From NCBI GenBank assembly GCA_947504045.1, contig CANNFY010000002.1, positions 310,001 through 374,000 on the forward strand: a stretch of DNA of 64,000 nucleotides. Reading direction: 5' to 3'. The notes beneath the pieces are model-generated. The model saw only the letters and a program-made list of their open reading frames with translations. It did not search any database and was not told where the DNA came from. This document shows, piece after piece, positions 19,234-27,421 of the stretch. Within the stretch, counting starts at the first letter, position 1; the number at the start of each line of letters is the position of its first letter. The translations under genes and the position numbers were made by a program. This DNA comes from an uncultured Maribacter sp. (lineage in GTDB: Bacteria; Bacteroidota; Bacteroidia; Flavobacteriales; Flavobacteriaceae).

Positions 19234-19377
19234 AAAATAGGTTGTTTAATTAGATTTGGGTTCTAACGTAACGTCAAAATTAAACTTTATGTATACCTCC
19301 GCCTGTATTTTTCGATGAAATGCGCTTACTATTAGTTATTTAACTATTAACTATAGATACAATTATTAACAAGGGTA

Positions 19378-20028
19378 TTACAACTTACCCATTCTCTCCA
19401 TTGCTATAAGAATAATAATAGGAACTGCTAATAAAAGTACTATTAAAGTATCTGTAACCAGTAAATTAGGTCTAAAAAGAAGCGTTATAACATACCCACC
19501 TATTGCTCCTCCAAAGTGCGCTGTATGCCCTATATTACCCAGTCTACTTTTCATACCATAAATAGAATACAATAAATAGCCTATACCTACAACGTAAGCT
19601 GGCAACGGAATTGGGATAAACATAATTCCTAATTGCATATTGGGCTCTAACAAAATGGCTGCATACAAAATACCTGTTACTGCACCACTTGCCCCTACCG
19701 CAGAATAATAAGGTTCGTCTTTATGAAAAAATAAAGCCAACATACTACCTGCAGCAAGACTTGCTATATAAACTAAAAGGAATTTTCCTGGACCAAAATA
19801 ATCTATAACTACATCTGCAAAAAAATACAGTGTAAACATATTCATAAATAGATGCGATATATCTACATGTAAAAATCCTGAGGTAAACATGCGTTCTTTT
19901 TGCCCTGCTTTTATTGGTCCTATACCAAATTTATAACGGTCAAAGAATGCAGAATCATTAAAACCCTTAAAAGAAACTATAATATTAGCTGCCATTACTG
20001 CAATAGTAGCTATATGAAGATTGTTCAT
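19378..20028 (-). CDS. Rhomboid-family intramembrane serine protease
   Basis: A 216-residue, six-helix membrane protease. The catalytic Ser lies in GASGAVTG (~residues 111-118) and the catalytic His in HTAHFGGAIGGY (~168-180); the L1-loop HVDISHLFMNMFTLYFF with conserved His/Asn is present. It cleaves transmembrane segments of unknown substrates. It diverges from the acyltransferase gene, with 59 bases between the starts. Confidence 0.93.
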   Translation of the reverse strand: MNNLHIATIAVMAANIIVSFKGFNDSAFFDRYKFGIGPIKAGQKERMFTSGFLHVDISHLFMNMFTLYFFADVVIDYFGPGKFLLVYIASLAAGSMLALFFHKDEPYYSAVGASGAVTGILYAAILLEPNMQLGIMFIPIPLPAYVVGIGYLLYSIYGMKSRLGNIGHTAHFGGAIGGYVITLLFRPNLLVTDTLIVLLLAVPIIILIAMERMGKL

Positions 20029-20051
20029 TATCTAAATATTTATATACCTTT

Positions 20052-20069
20052 CAAATATAACTATATTTG
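20052..20069. promoter_or_regulatory. Back-to-back divergent -7 boxes
   Basis: TATATTTG occurs on the minus strand at 20052-20059 (towards rhomboid) and on the plus strand at 20062-20069 (towards the acyltransferase), two bases apart. Both match TAnnTTTG; -33 elements are not evident. Confidence 0.5.
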
Positions 20070-20087
20070 CTAATTATAATATAGAAT

Positions 20088-20981
20088 ATGCAGTTGATAG
20101 CTTTTGTTTTAACATATCCCTTACTATGGGTTATCTCTAGACTACCATATAAATTATTTTATTTTTTCTCTGATATAATATTTGTTATTGTCTATCAAAT
20201 TTTTGGTTATAGAAAAAAAGTAGTTAGAAACAACCTAGCACTCGTTTTTCCTAAAAAAAGTAATACAGAACTTAAAAGAATAGAAAAAGATTTTTATAAA
20301 CACATGTGCGATATGTTTTTAGAAATGATAAAAACAATGCACCTATCTAAAGAAGAAGTAAAAAAAAGATACCATGTAAGCAATCTTCCTGTTTTGCAAG
20401 ATATTGCCAAGAACAAAAGTGTTTTAGTAGTTTGTGCGCATTACGCAAATTGGGAATGGAATGTTAGTATTAACAATTACGTAGATGCAAAAGGATATGC
20501 TGTTTATCAAAAAATAAGCAACAAACATTTTGATTCTTGGATTACAAAAACTAGAGCCAAATGGAACACCACGTTAATTACACAAGCAGAAACTGTTAAA
20601 ACTGTAATAACCAATACTAAAAACAACGTTAGAGCAATTTACGGAATGGTAAGCGACCAATCGCCAATGGTTAGTAAAGCGCAATACTGGGCAGAATTTA
20701 TGGGTATTAAAGTTCCCATTTTTAATGGCGCAGAAACAATGGCCAGAAAACTAGATTTAGCTGTTGTTTTTTTAAAAGTAAGTAAAGTAAAAAGAGGGTA
20801 TTATAACGCTGAATTTATTCCTATTACAGATAAGGCCAAAGAAACTGAAGTAAATGAAATTACCGACCAATTTTTACGATTAGCAGAACAACAAATAAAA
20901 GAAAAACCAGAACATTATTTTTGGACACATAGAAGGTGGAAACACAGAAACAAAAAACCTAAACAAAATAAAAAAGCCTAA
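20088..20981 (+). CDS. Lysophospholipid/lipid A late acyltransferase (LpxL/HtrB family)
   Basis: A 297-residue inner-membrane-associated acyltransferase. An N-terminal hydrophobic stretch (LIAFVLTYPLLWVISRLPYKLFYF) precedes FGYRKKVVRNNLALVFP, typical of the family. The catalytic HX4E motif is HYANWE near residue 118, and SDQSPM (~190) and the C-terminal FWTHRRWKHR are conserved. It adds secondary acyl chains to lipid A or a related lipid. Standard length, and its end is inside a terminator shared with glmM. Confidence 0.92.
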   Translation: MQLIAFVLTYPLLWVISRLPYKLFYFFSDIIFVIVYQIFGYRKKVVRNNLALVFPKKSNTELKRIEKDFYKHMCDMFLEMIKTMHLSKEEVKKRYHVSNLPVLQDIAKNKSVLVVCAHYANWEWNVSINNYVDAKGYAVYQKISNKHFDSWITKTRAKWNTTLITQAETVKTVITNTKNNVRAIYGMVSDQSPMVSKAQYWAEFMGIKVPIFNGAETMARKLDLAVVFLKVSKVKRGYYNAEFIPITDKAKETEVNEITDQFLRLAEQQIKEKPEHYFWTHRRWKHRNKKPKQNKKA

Positions 20982-21003
20982 TACTATCGTACTAGGCTTT
21001 TTA
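20971..21003. terminator. Bidirectional terminator overlapping the acyltransferase stop codon
   Basis: AAAAAGCCTA (20971-20980) pairs with TAGGCTTTTT (20993-21002). The left arm contains the last codons and most of the stop. A- and T-tracts serve both convergent genes. Confidence 0.75.
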
Positions 21004-21023
21004 TTGCTTTTACTATTTTAAAA

Positions 21024-22412
21024 TTATATTTCAGCAATTGCTTTTATCTCAGCAATTATCTTATCTGCTAAACTATCTGCTTCATTCTGACTTTTAGCCT
21101 CTGTATAAATTCTTATAATTGGCTCTGTATTAGATTTACGCAAATGCACCCAATTATCTGCAAAATCAATCTTTACACCATCTATAGTAGAAATTTCTTC
21201 CGCTTCATACTTTTTAGCCATAGCAACTAAAATACCATCTACATCTAAGTCTGGAGTTAATTGTATTTTCTTTTTGCTCATAAAATAGCTTGGGTAGCTA
21301 GCTCTTAATTCCGCAACGGTACCTCCTGTTTCTGCCATATGCATTAAAAATAATGCAGTTCCAACTAAAGAATCTCTTCCATAATGACTTTCAGGATAAA
21401 TAATACCTCCGTTACCCTCACCTCCAATAATAGCATTATTAGCTTTCATTTTAGTAACAACATTTACTTCACCTACTGCAGCGGCCTCATATGTGCCTCC
21501 GTGTTTTTCCGTAATATCTCTTAGCGCTCTAGAGGAAGATAAATTAGAAACCGTATTTCCTTTCGTTTTACCTAAAACATAATCTGCACAAGCTACTAGT
21601 GTATATTCTTCTCCAAACATTTCACCATCATTACTTATAAAAGCTAAACGATCTACATCTGGATCTACCACTATACCAAAATCTGCTCTTTCTTTTACCA
21701 CTAAATCACAAATATCTCCTAAATGCTCTTTTAAGGGTTCTGGATTATGTGGAAAATGACCTGTAGGATTGCAATACAACTTTATAACATCTACACCTAA
21801 AGCCTCTAAAAGTCTAGGAATAGCAATTCCTCCTGTAGAGTTTACGCCATCTACAACTACTTTAAATTTTGCTTTTTTAATAGTATCTGCATCAACCAAC
21901 GGCAAATCTAAAACTTCATCTATATGAATATCTATATAAGCATCATTTCTAGTAATAACTCCTAAATTATCCACCTCAGAAAAAATAAACTCTTCCTTTT
22001 CTGCAAGTTCTAAAATAACCGCCCCTTGTGCAGCATCTAAAAACTCCCCTTTTTCATTTAGCAATTTTAGAGCATTCCATTGTTTAGGATTATGACTTGC
22101 TGTTAAAATAATTCCTCCATCTGCATTTTCAAGCGGTACCGCTATTTCTACTGTTGGTGTTGTAGATAGATCCAAGTCTACCACATTTATACCTAAACCA
22201 GTAAGTGTTGCAACTACAAGATTTTGTATCATTTCACCAGAAAGCCTTGCATCTCTACCTATTACTACTTTTAATTTTTCTTTATTAGAATACCCTTTTA
22301 ACCAAGTACCATATGCTGCTGCAAATTTTACAGCATCAATTGGAGTTAAATTTTCTCCTGGCTGTCCACCTATAGTTCCTCGTATTCCTGATATTGATTT
22401 AATTAGTGTCAT
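21024..22412 (-). CDS. glmM: Phosphoglucosamine mutase
   Basis: A 462-residue phosphohexomutase that interconverts glucosamine-6-P and glucosamine-1-P for UDP-GlcNAc, feeding peptidoglycan and lipid A. The phosphoserine loop TASHNP is near residue 100, the metal loop DPDVDRLAF near 243, the sugar-binding GEGNGGIIYPESHYGRDS near 330, and the phosphate-binding RKSNTEPIIRIY near the end. Phosphomannomutase/phosphoglucomutase activity cannot be ruled out, though Bacteroidota GlmM is the closest pattern. TATATTTG lies 25-32 bases before its start on the minus strand. Confidence 0.88.
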   Translation of the reverse strand: MTLIKSISGIRGTIGGQPGENLTPIDAVKFAAAYGTWLKGYSNKEKLKVVIGRDARLSGEMIQNLVVATLTGLGINVVDLDLSTTPTVEIAVPLENADGGIILTASHNPKQWNALKLLNEKGEFLDAAQGAVILELAEKEEFIFSEVDNLGVITRNDAYIDIHIDEVLDLPLVDADTIKKAKFKVVVDGVNSTGGIAIPRLLEALGVDVIKLYCNPTGHFPHNPEPLKEHLGDICDLVVKERADFGIVVDPDVDRLAFISNDGEMFGEEYTLVACADYVLGKTKGNTVSNLSSSRALRDITEKHGGTYEAAAVGEVNVVTKMKANNAIIGGEGNGGIIYPESHYGRDSLVGTALFLMHMAETGGTVAELRASYPSYFMSKKKIQLTPDLDVDGILVAMAKKYEAEEISTIDGVKIDFADNWVHLRKSNTEPIIRIYTEAKSQNEADSLADKIIAEIKAIAEI

Positions 22413-22515
22413 AAATTATGATAAAAAAAGTTTTTGCAAATATACAGGTCTATTTCTTATCCTAAAGTTTAGCATTTCGTAAATTCGACATTAAGAAAAA
22501 TACCATACACCTTTT

Positions 22516-23100
22516 ATGAACTTTTTAGCACACATTTATTTGTCTTTTGGAGATGATGAAATTACCATCGGAAATTTTATAGCAGACAGCATAAGAGGCA
22601 ACAAATACACTCACCTACCCTTACGAGTACAACAAGGAATACATTTACACAGACATATTGATACGTTTACAGATTCGCATAAAATTCCTAAAATAAGTAG
22701 TAAACGCCTGCACAAAAATTACAGCCACTATAGTAGAGTTATTGTAGATATTTTTTATGATCATTATTTAGCAAAAAACTGGACAACCTATTCGGATATT
22801 CCCTTAGATGTTTTTGTGAACAATTTTTACAATTTATTAGAAGACAATTACACCATATTACCAGACGGAGTAAAACGAATGATGCCTTATATGATAAGTG
22901 ATAATTGGATATACAATTATGCCAACTTAAAAGGCATAGATCGTGTACTTAACGGTATGAATAGACGAACAAAAAATAAATCTAAAATGAATTTTGCAAT
23001 TTTAGATTTAGAGAAACATTATAGCGCCTTTGAAGAAGAGTTTACTACTTTTTTTGATGAATTAATTGTTTTTTCTAAGCAAAAATTTATTTCTTTATAA
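22516..23100 (+). CDS. AcpH-like acyl carrier protein phosphodiesterase (DUF479)
   Basis: A 194-residue protein with the DUF479 signature MNFLAHIYLSFGDDEITIGNFIADSIRG, then GIHLHRHIDTFTDSH and VIVDIFYDHYLAKNW. The His/Asp positions form an HD-like metal site. E. coli AcpH removes 4'-phosphopantetheine from acyl carrier protein; whether flavobacterial members do the same is untested to my knowledge. It stands between glmM and ggt, facing ggt in the same direction with a 43-base gap. Confidence 0.82.
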   Translation: MNFLAHIYLSFGDDEITIGNFIADSIRGNKYTHLPLRVQQGIHLHRHIDTFTDSHKIPKISSKRLHKNYSHYSRVIVDIFYDHYLAKNWTTYSDIPLDVFVNNFYNLLEDNYTILPDGVKRMMPYMISDNWIYNYANLKGIDRVLNGMNRRTKNKSKMNFAILDLEKHYSAFEEEFTTFFDELIVFSKQKFISL

Positions 23101-23143
23101 AGACTAATTATTTCACAAATAAAAACTTAAAAAACAGACGCTT

Positions 23144-24829
23144 ATGTTAAAAAAACTTCTCCTACTCTCTATTTTTCTGATAACAATTAATTGCAAAACA
23201 AAAAAAATAATTCCTACAGGTCTTGTTTCCGAAAAAGCAATGGTAGTTTCTGCTCGTTCCGAAGCTTCTGAAATAGGTGTTTTTATCCTAAAAAAAGGGG
23301 GCAATGCTTTTGATGCAATGGTTGGTACAGAAATGGCTTTAAATATTGCCTATCCTTTTGCCGGAAGCATGGGCGGTGGTGGCTTTATGGTTTACAGAAA
23401 AAGTAATGGCGAAATTGGCAGCTTAGATTATAGAGAAAAAGCGCCCCTATCTGCCCATAAAGATATGTATTTAGACAGCCTAGGTAATGTAATACCCGGA
23501 AAAAGTACTGTTGGCGCAACTGCTGTTGGGGTTCCAGGAGGAGTAGCAGGACTTATAGAAGTACATAACAAATTTGGAAAACTACCATTACAAGAAATTT
23601 TAGAACCCGTAATACAATTAGCTGAAAAAGGAATTATAGTAACGGAAAAACAAGCAAAACGTCTTGATAATGTTAGAGAAAAAATTATTCAGGTAAGTGG
23701 CGAAAAAACATTGTTTGCTCAAAAATTTAAAGTTGGAGACACCATAAAACAACCTGCACTAGCAAATACATTACAAATAATAGCTAAAGAAGGTCATGAT
23801 GGGTTTTACAAAGGCGCAGTAGCAAAAACATTAGCTTCTTTTATTCAAGAAAAAGGAGGGTATATAACCGAAGAAGATTTAGCTAAGTATACAGCAAAAT
23901 GGAGAAAGCCAATTACTTTTAAGTATAAAGATTTAAAAATTATTTCTATGAGTCCGCCTAGCAGTGGTGGAGTTACTATACATCAGATTTTTAGCATGAT
24001 TAAGCCGCATAACATTGCAAAATTTGGCCATAATTCTCCTAAAACTATACAAGTATTTACAGAAGCTTCTAGAAGAGCTTACGCAGATAGAAACTATTAT
24101 TTAGGTGATCCTGATTTTGTAGATATTCCTTTGGATGTTCTTTTAAGTGAAAATTATTTAGCAGAAAGAATGAAAAATTTCTCTTTTGATAAAGCCACAA
24201 AGTCTTCCGAAATAGAAAAAGGAACCATACAAACATCTGAAAGTATGGAAACCACCCACTACTCTATTGTAGACCAAGAAGGTAATGCCGTATCTGTTAC
24301 AGAAACTTTAAATGGAGCTTATGGATCTAAATTATTTTGTGACGAACTCGGCTTTTTCTTAAATAATGAAATGGATGATTTTAGTGCAAAACCTGGGGTG
24401 CCAAATATGTTTGGCTTAATTGGTGCTGATGCCAACAGTATTGCTCCCGAAAAAAGAATGCTAAGTAGTATGACACCTACCATTGTAGAAAAAGATAACA
24501 AACTATGGATGGTTGTTGGCACACCAGGTGGCTCTACAATTATTACCGCAGTAGCACAAACTATACTTAATACCTATGAATTTAACTTAAGTATGCAAGA
24601 AGCGGTTAATGCTCCACGTTTTCATCACCAATGGTTACCAGATATGATTTTCTTTGAACCTCAAGGTTTTTCTACAGAACTTAAACAAGAATTAAAAAGC
24701 AAAAACTACATTATAAACGAAAAAAGAACTCCAATAATTGGTAAGGTAGACGCTATACTTGTTTTGCCTGATGGAAAACTAGAAGGTGGCGCTGACAAAA
24801 GAGGTGATGATACTGCTATTGGCTTTTAA
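23144..24829 (+). CDS. ggt: Gamma-glutamyltransferase (lipoprotein form)
   Basis: A 561-residue envelope enzyme of glutathione and gamma-glutamyl compound breakdown. The N-terminus LLLLSIFLITINCK is a lipoprotein signal. The N-terminal nucleophile Thr begins TTHYSIVDQ near residue 370, where the proenzyme cleaves itself; GSMGGGGFMVY, PPSSGGVT and the small-subunit GTPGGSTI loop are all present. It should act on the periplasmic face of a membrane. The next gene starts 13 bases later and is probably co-transcribed. Confidence 0.94.
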   Translation: MLKKLLLLSIFLITINCKTKKIIPTGLVSEKAMVVSARSEASEIGVFILKKGGNAFDAMVGTEMALNIAYPFAGSMGGGGFMVYRKSNGEIGSLDYREKAPLSAHKDMYLDSLGNVIPGKSTVGATAVGVPGGVAGLIEVHNKFGKLPLQEILEPVIQLAEKGIIVTEKQAKRLDNVREKIIQVSGEKTLFAQKFKVGDTIKQPALANTLQIIAKEGHDGFYKGAVAKTLASFIQEKGGYITEEDLAKYTAKWRKPITFKYKDLKIISMSPPSSGGVTIHQIFSMIKPHNIAKFGHNSPKTIQVFTEASRRAYADRNYYLGDPDFVDIPLDVLLSENYLAERMKNFSFDKATKSSEIEKGTIQTSESMETTHYSIVDQEGNAVSVTETLNGAYGSKLFCDELGFFLNNEMDDFSAKPGVPNMFGLIGADANSIAPEKRMLSSMTPTIVEKDNKLWMVVGTPGGSTIITAVAQTILNTYEFNLSMQEAVNAPRFHHQWLPDMIFFEPQGFSTELKQELKSKNYIINEKRTPIIGKVDAILVLPDGKLEGGADKRGDDTAIGF

Positions 24830-24841
24830 CTAGTTGATTAC

Positions 24842-25540
24842 ATGAAAATTATAAAAATTATTGCTTCTATTATTGGCGTTTTAGCACTAGTATTTGGTGT
24901 TTTATTTTTAATTTACAACAAACCCATACCAAAAGGTATAAAAGGAGATGAAGCCGATGCCTTAGCTAACAAAATGTTAGAAGCAATTAACTATAATGCA
25001 TATCAAAAAACACATTTTTTGGAATGGTCTTTTAATGGTGGGAAACACACCTATAAATGGAATAAGAAAAATGGAACTGTACTAGTAAAATGGGATTCTT
25101 ATACTGTAGACCTTAATTTAAGTGATACCGCTCTTAGTATAGTTACAAAAGAAAACGCAGAAGTAAGTGCCAAAGAAGCCCGAGAGGCACGCAATACTGC
25201 ATGGAATTATTTTAATAACGATTCTTTTTGGTTAGTTGCTCCTTTTAAAGTGTTTGATAAAGGAACCGAAAGAAAGGTAGTTACCTTAGATAATGAAGAT
25301 AAAGCATTACTAATTAGTTATAGTCAGGGTGGCTCTACACCAGGCGATTCTTATTTATGGAAATTAAACTCTAAAGGCTTTCCAGAAAGTTACAAAATGT
25401 GGGTAAATATATTACCTATTGGAGGTGTAGAAGCCAGCTGGGATTCTTGGAAGAAAATGGAAAGTGGTATATTTTTACCTACTTCCCATAAAATAGGTCC
25501 TATAAAATTAGATATGGGAACAGTAAAAGCCTACAATTAG
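24842..25540 (+). CDS. Conserved membrane-anchored protein of unknown function
   Basis: A 232-residue protein with one N-terminal membrane helix or uncleaved signal (KIIKIIASIIGVLALVFGVLFLIY). The rest looks like an extracytoplasmic beta-rich domain with many Trp/Tyr (FLEWSFNGGKHTYKWNKKNGTVLVKWDSYTVDL, WNYFNNDSFWLVAPFKVFDKG), reminiscent of lipocalin- or LolA-like folds in pattern but without a diagnostic motif. It follows ggt at 13 bases. I do not recognise a function. Confidence 0.6.
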   Translation: MKIIKIIASIIGVLALVFGVLFLIYNKPIPKGIKGDEADALANKMLEAINYNAYQKTHFLEWSFNGGKHTYKWNKKNGTVLVKWDSYTVDLNLSDTALSIVTKENAEVSAKEAREARNTAWNYFNNDSFWLVAPFKVFDKGTERKVVTLDNEDKALLISYSQGGSTPGDSYLWKLNSKGFPESYKMWVNILPIGGVEASWDSWKKMESGIFLPTSHKIGPIKLDMGTVKAYN

Positions 25541-25560
25541 TTTTATTCAAAAAATACACC

Positions 25561-25986
25561 ATGATAGTTAAAAGATTAAGTACTGAAGAACTTAACAAAA
25601 CAGTTCAAAACCAAATAACAGAATTATACAAACAACTAAACAGTAGTATTAATCAACTGTCTATAGAACAAATTCTGAGTACTACAAATGACACTATAAT
25701 AATTGTTTGCGAAGAGAATAAACAAATAATTGGTATTGCCATGATAGCAAAATATAAAGTAATATCTGGTTATAAAGGAATTATAGAAGATGTTGTTGTT
25801 CATGAGGAACACAGAAGAAAAGGTATTGGCAGAAAGTTAATTCTTAACTTATTAGAAGAAGCCCAAAATTGCAACCTTACAGAAGTTCTACTTTTTTCTG
25901 GTCATCATAGAGTAAATGCCATTTCATTGTATAAAAGCGTTGGCTTTACATTAAAAAATAGCGGCATGTATACTCTAAAAATTTAA
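25561..25986 (+). CDS. GNAT-family N-acetyltransferase
   Basis: A 141-residue acetyl-CoA-dependent acyltransferase. Motif A (VVVHEEHRRKGIGRKLILNLLEEA, with the R-x-x-G-x-G acetyl-CoA loop) lies at ~80-105, and motif B (SGHHRVNAISLYKSVGFTL) at the end. Substrate unknown. It follows the preceding gene by 20 bases. Confidence 0.88.
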   Translation: MIVKRLSTEELNKTVQNQITELYKQLNSSINQLSIEQILSTTNDTIIIVCEENKQIIGIAMIAKYKVISGYKGIIEDVVVHEEHRRKGIGRKLILNLLEEAQNCNLTEVLLFSGHHRVNAISLYKSVGFTLKNSGMYTLKI

Positions 25987-26018
25987 TAGGATACAACAAA
26001 ATTTATATCCTTTGTTAA

Positions 26019-26053
26019 TTGCATTTTTCTATTAAAAAATCTAATTATTTTTG
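26019..26053 (+). promoter_or_regulatory. Candidate promoter of ppnP
   Basis: TTG at 26019-26021 and TATTTTTG at 26046-26053, separated by 24 bases, one more than the usual 17-23 of Flavobacterium promoters. The -7 box ends 23 bases before the ATG. Confidence 0.5.
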
Positions 26054-26076
26054 CGTCAAATTATAACTAAATTAAA

Positions 26077-26358
26077 ATGTTTAAGACCAATTCCTATTTT
26101 GACAATAAAGTTCTATCTATTGCTTTTGATTCTAACGAAGGTAATGCAACCGTTGGCGTAATGGCTCCTGGAGAATATACTTTTGGAACAACATCTAAAG
26201 AATATATGACAGTTGTATCTGGTGAAATGGAAGTGCAATTACCAGGAAGTACAGATTGGAAAACCTACAAGCCTTATGAAATGTTTGAAGTAGAAGCTAA
26301 CCAATCTTTTAATGTTAAGGTAAGTGTAGATACTTCTTATAAATGCATATACAAGTAA
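26077..26358 (+). CDS. ppnP: Pyrimidine/purine nucleoside phosphorylase
   Basis: A 93-residue cupin of the PpnP (YaiE, DUF1255) family: MFKTNSYFDNKVLSIAF, GVMAPGEYTFGT, MTVVSGEMEVQLPGS and NQSFNVKVSVDTSYKCIYK are all diagnostic. The E. coli enzyme phosphorolyses a broad set of nucleosides. It ends one base before the convergent repressor gene's 3' end. Confidence 0.92.
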   Translation: MFKTNSYFDNKVLSIAFDSNEGNATVGVMAPGEYTFGTTSKEYMTVVSGEMEVQLPGSTDWKTYKPYEMFEVEANQSFNVKVSVDTSYKCIYK

Positions 26359-26359
26359 A

Positions 26360-27121
26360 CTACTTGTTAGTTTTATTTATTTGATTCTTTAATTCCTCCA
26401 TAGATTCTTGGAGTTGTTTTAGTAATCCTTTTTCTGTTGTTGCATCAATACCAAAAGTAATTTTACTATTTACTTCCCATATTTCTTGTATCTGGTGTGG
26501 CTCTATATCATAAGGAGGATAAGATTCATTTAAAGAGACCAAAGTAACATTGGTAGAATTTGGTTTACTAATTACTTTTTTTACTAAAACAGCATCTTGT
26601 AGTACAACTACATAAATTTTATTAGCACTTACATCTCTTAAATCTTCAGTTGCTTTTGCTAGTACCCACTCTCCTGGTTTTAAATTAGGAAGCATACTAT
26701 CCCCTTCTACTTGGAAACCTCTGTATGTTGCATTTCTAAACTCTGGTAGTGGCAAATCAAAAGCAGGTAATTCTTTATACCAACTTGTATCTTCAATATT
26801 TTGAGGATATCCAGCCGCGGCTTTTGCATTTACTAAAACCATATTATCTCTATCAGAAGAATCTACCGTAACAACTTTAGGAATAACACTTGTAGAAGAG
26901 GTTTCTATATATTGCTGAGAACTCTCTCCAAATAACCAAAGCGGATTAATCTTATACTTTTTTAAAAGTTCTACGACTACTTTACCAGATAATTTGGTTC
27001 TACCTCTTTCTATATCTGCCGTTGTGCTAGAAACTCCTATTTGTTTTGCAAATTCAGATTGTGTAAAACCCAACTCTCTTCTTAAATCTGTGAATCGTTT
27101 TAAAATAGCATCATTTTCCAT
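26360..27121 (-). CDS. LexA/S24-type self-cleaving transcriptional repressor
   Basis: A 253-residue repressor from ATG 27121. A Cro/C1-type helix-turn-helix is at residues ~10-55 (ELGFTQSEFAKQIGVSSTTADIERG). The C-terminal half is a LexA/UmuD S24 peptidase: putative scissile Ala103-Gly104 (KAAAGY), nucleophile Ser142 (EGDSMLPNL) and general base Lys181 (VLVKKVI), 39 residues apart as in this class. Such repressors cleave themselves when stimulated by RecA filaments and release a damage regulon. The frame also opens at TTG 27127. A TTG-N18-TATATTTG promoter ends three bases before the ATG, so the transcript may be leaderless. The divergent intergenic palindromes suggest autoregulation. Confidence 0.88.
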   Translation of the reverse strand: MENDAILKRFTDLRRELGFTQSEFAKQIGVSSTTADIERGRTKLSGKVVVELLKKYKINPLWLFGESSQQYIETSSTSVIPKVVTVDSSDRDNMVLVNAKAAAGYPQNIEDTSWYKELPAFDLPLPEFRNATYRGFQVEGDSMLPNLKPGEWVLAKATEDLRDVSANKIYVVVLQDAVLVKKVISKPNSTNVTLVSLNESYPPYDIEPHQIQEIWEVNSKITFGIDATTEKGLLKQLQESMEELKNQINKTNK

Positions 27122-27124
27122 ATT

Positions 27125-27153
27125 CAAATATACATAATTTGGAGTATATCCAA
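27125..27153 (-). promoter_or_regulatory. Predicted promoter of the S24 repressor (leaderless)
   Basis: On the minus strand TTG (27151-27153), 18 bases, then TATATTTG (27125-27132): a full match to the TTG-N17-23-TAnnTTTG consensus. The -7 box ends three bases before ATG 27121, so transcription would begin at or next to the start codon. The TTG lies within the operator at 27138-27154. Confidence 0.55.
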
Positions 27154-27154
27154 A
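27138..27154. promoter_or_regulatory. Operator 1 (TTTGGA-N5-TCCAAA)
   Basis: A 17-bp palindrome, TTTGGAGTATATCCAAA, with perfect six-base arms. It overlaps the predicted -33 of the repressor gene. Confidence 0.6.
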
Positions 27155-27162
27155 AAATATAC

Positions 27163-27175
27163 TGGAAAATTTCCA
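27163..27175. promoter_or_regulatory. Operator 2 (TGGA-N5-TCCA)
   Basis: TGGAAAATTTCCA, same half-site and same five-base spacing as operator 1; centre 23 bp from its centre. Confidence 0.55.
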
Positions 27176-27180
27176 TAATT

Positions 27181-27193
27181 AGGAATTATTCCA
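27181..27193. promoter_or_regulatory. Operator 3 (AGGA-N5-TCCA)
   Basis: AGGAATTATTCCA, the weakest copy (one mismatch in the TGGA arm), 18 bp from operator 2 and immediately abutting the plus-strand -7 box at 27194. Confidence 0.45.
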
Positions 27194-27201
27194 TATTTTT
27201 G
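27194..27201 (+). promoter_or_regulatory. Predicted -7 box of the divergent small gene
   Basis: TATTTTTG, a perfect TAnnTTTG, 23 bases before ATG 27225. Its upstream side, where a -33 box would sit, is covered by operators 2 and 3, as expected for repression. Confidence 0.55.
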
Positions 27202-27224
27202 GATTGATAATAAAATTTGACACT

Positions 27225-27419
27225 ATGGTTTTTAACGAAATACATTCCAAATTACAAGCTATTGCTACTATTAGCGAGGAAGATTCATTTATTAGAGTAA
27301 TTCCTAGAAAAAATATAAACACTTCATTTTTTGGAAATATTCCAAAAAACAAAACATTACAGACAAACATGAAAGTAATTAAAAGCGCAAATGCGATACA
27401 ACTTTCCTTATTTAATTAA
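27225..27419 (+). CDS. Small protein with C-terminal sliding-clamp-binding motif
   Basis: A 64-residue ORF from ATG 27225 (the frame also opens at TTG 27204, too close to the predicted transcript start). The sequence is mixed, without membrane segment. The last six residues are QLSLFN: QLSLF (59-63) is the consensus bacterial beta-clamp-binding pentapeptide QL[SD]LF, at a free C-terminus where such motifs usually function. It starts the operon divergent from the S24 repressor, and the DUF4130 gene begins two bases after its stop. An ATG at residue 49 could also give a 16-residue peptide retaining the motif. Could be a remnant of a longer clamp-binding repair gene. Function inferred only. Confidence 0.6.
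   Translation: MVFNEIHSKLQAIATISEEDSFIRVIPRKNINTSFFGNIPKNKTLQTNMKVIKSANAIQLSLFN
27327..27349. promoter_or_regulatory. Operator 4, inside the small gene
   Basis: A 23-bp palindrome with perfect ten-base arms: TTTTTTGGAA, three bases, then TTCCAAAAAA. It contains TTGGA-N5-TCCAA, the same form as operators 1-3, and is the best match of the four. It lies about 100 bases downstream of the start codon. Confidence 0.5.
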
Positions 27420-27421
27420 TT

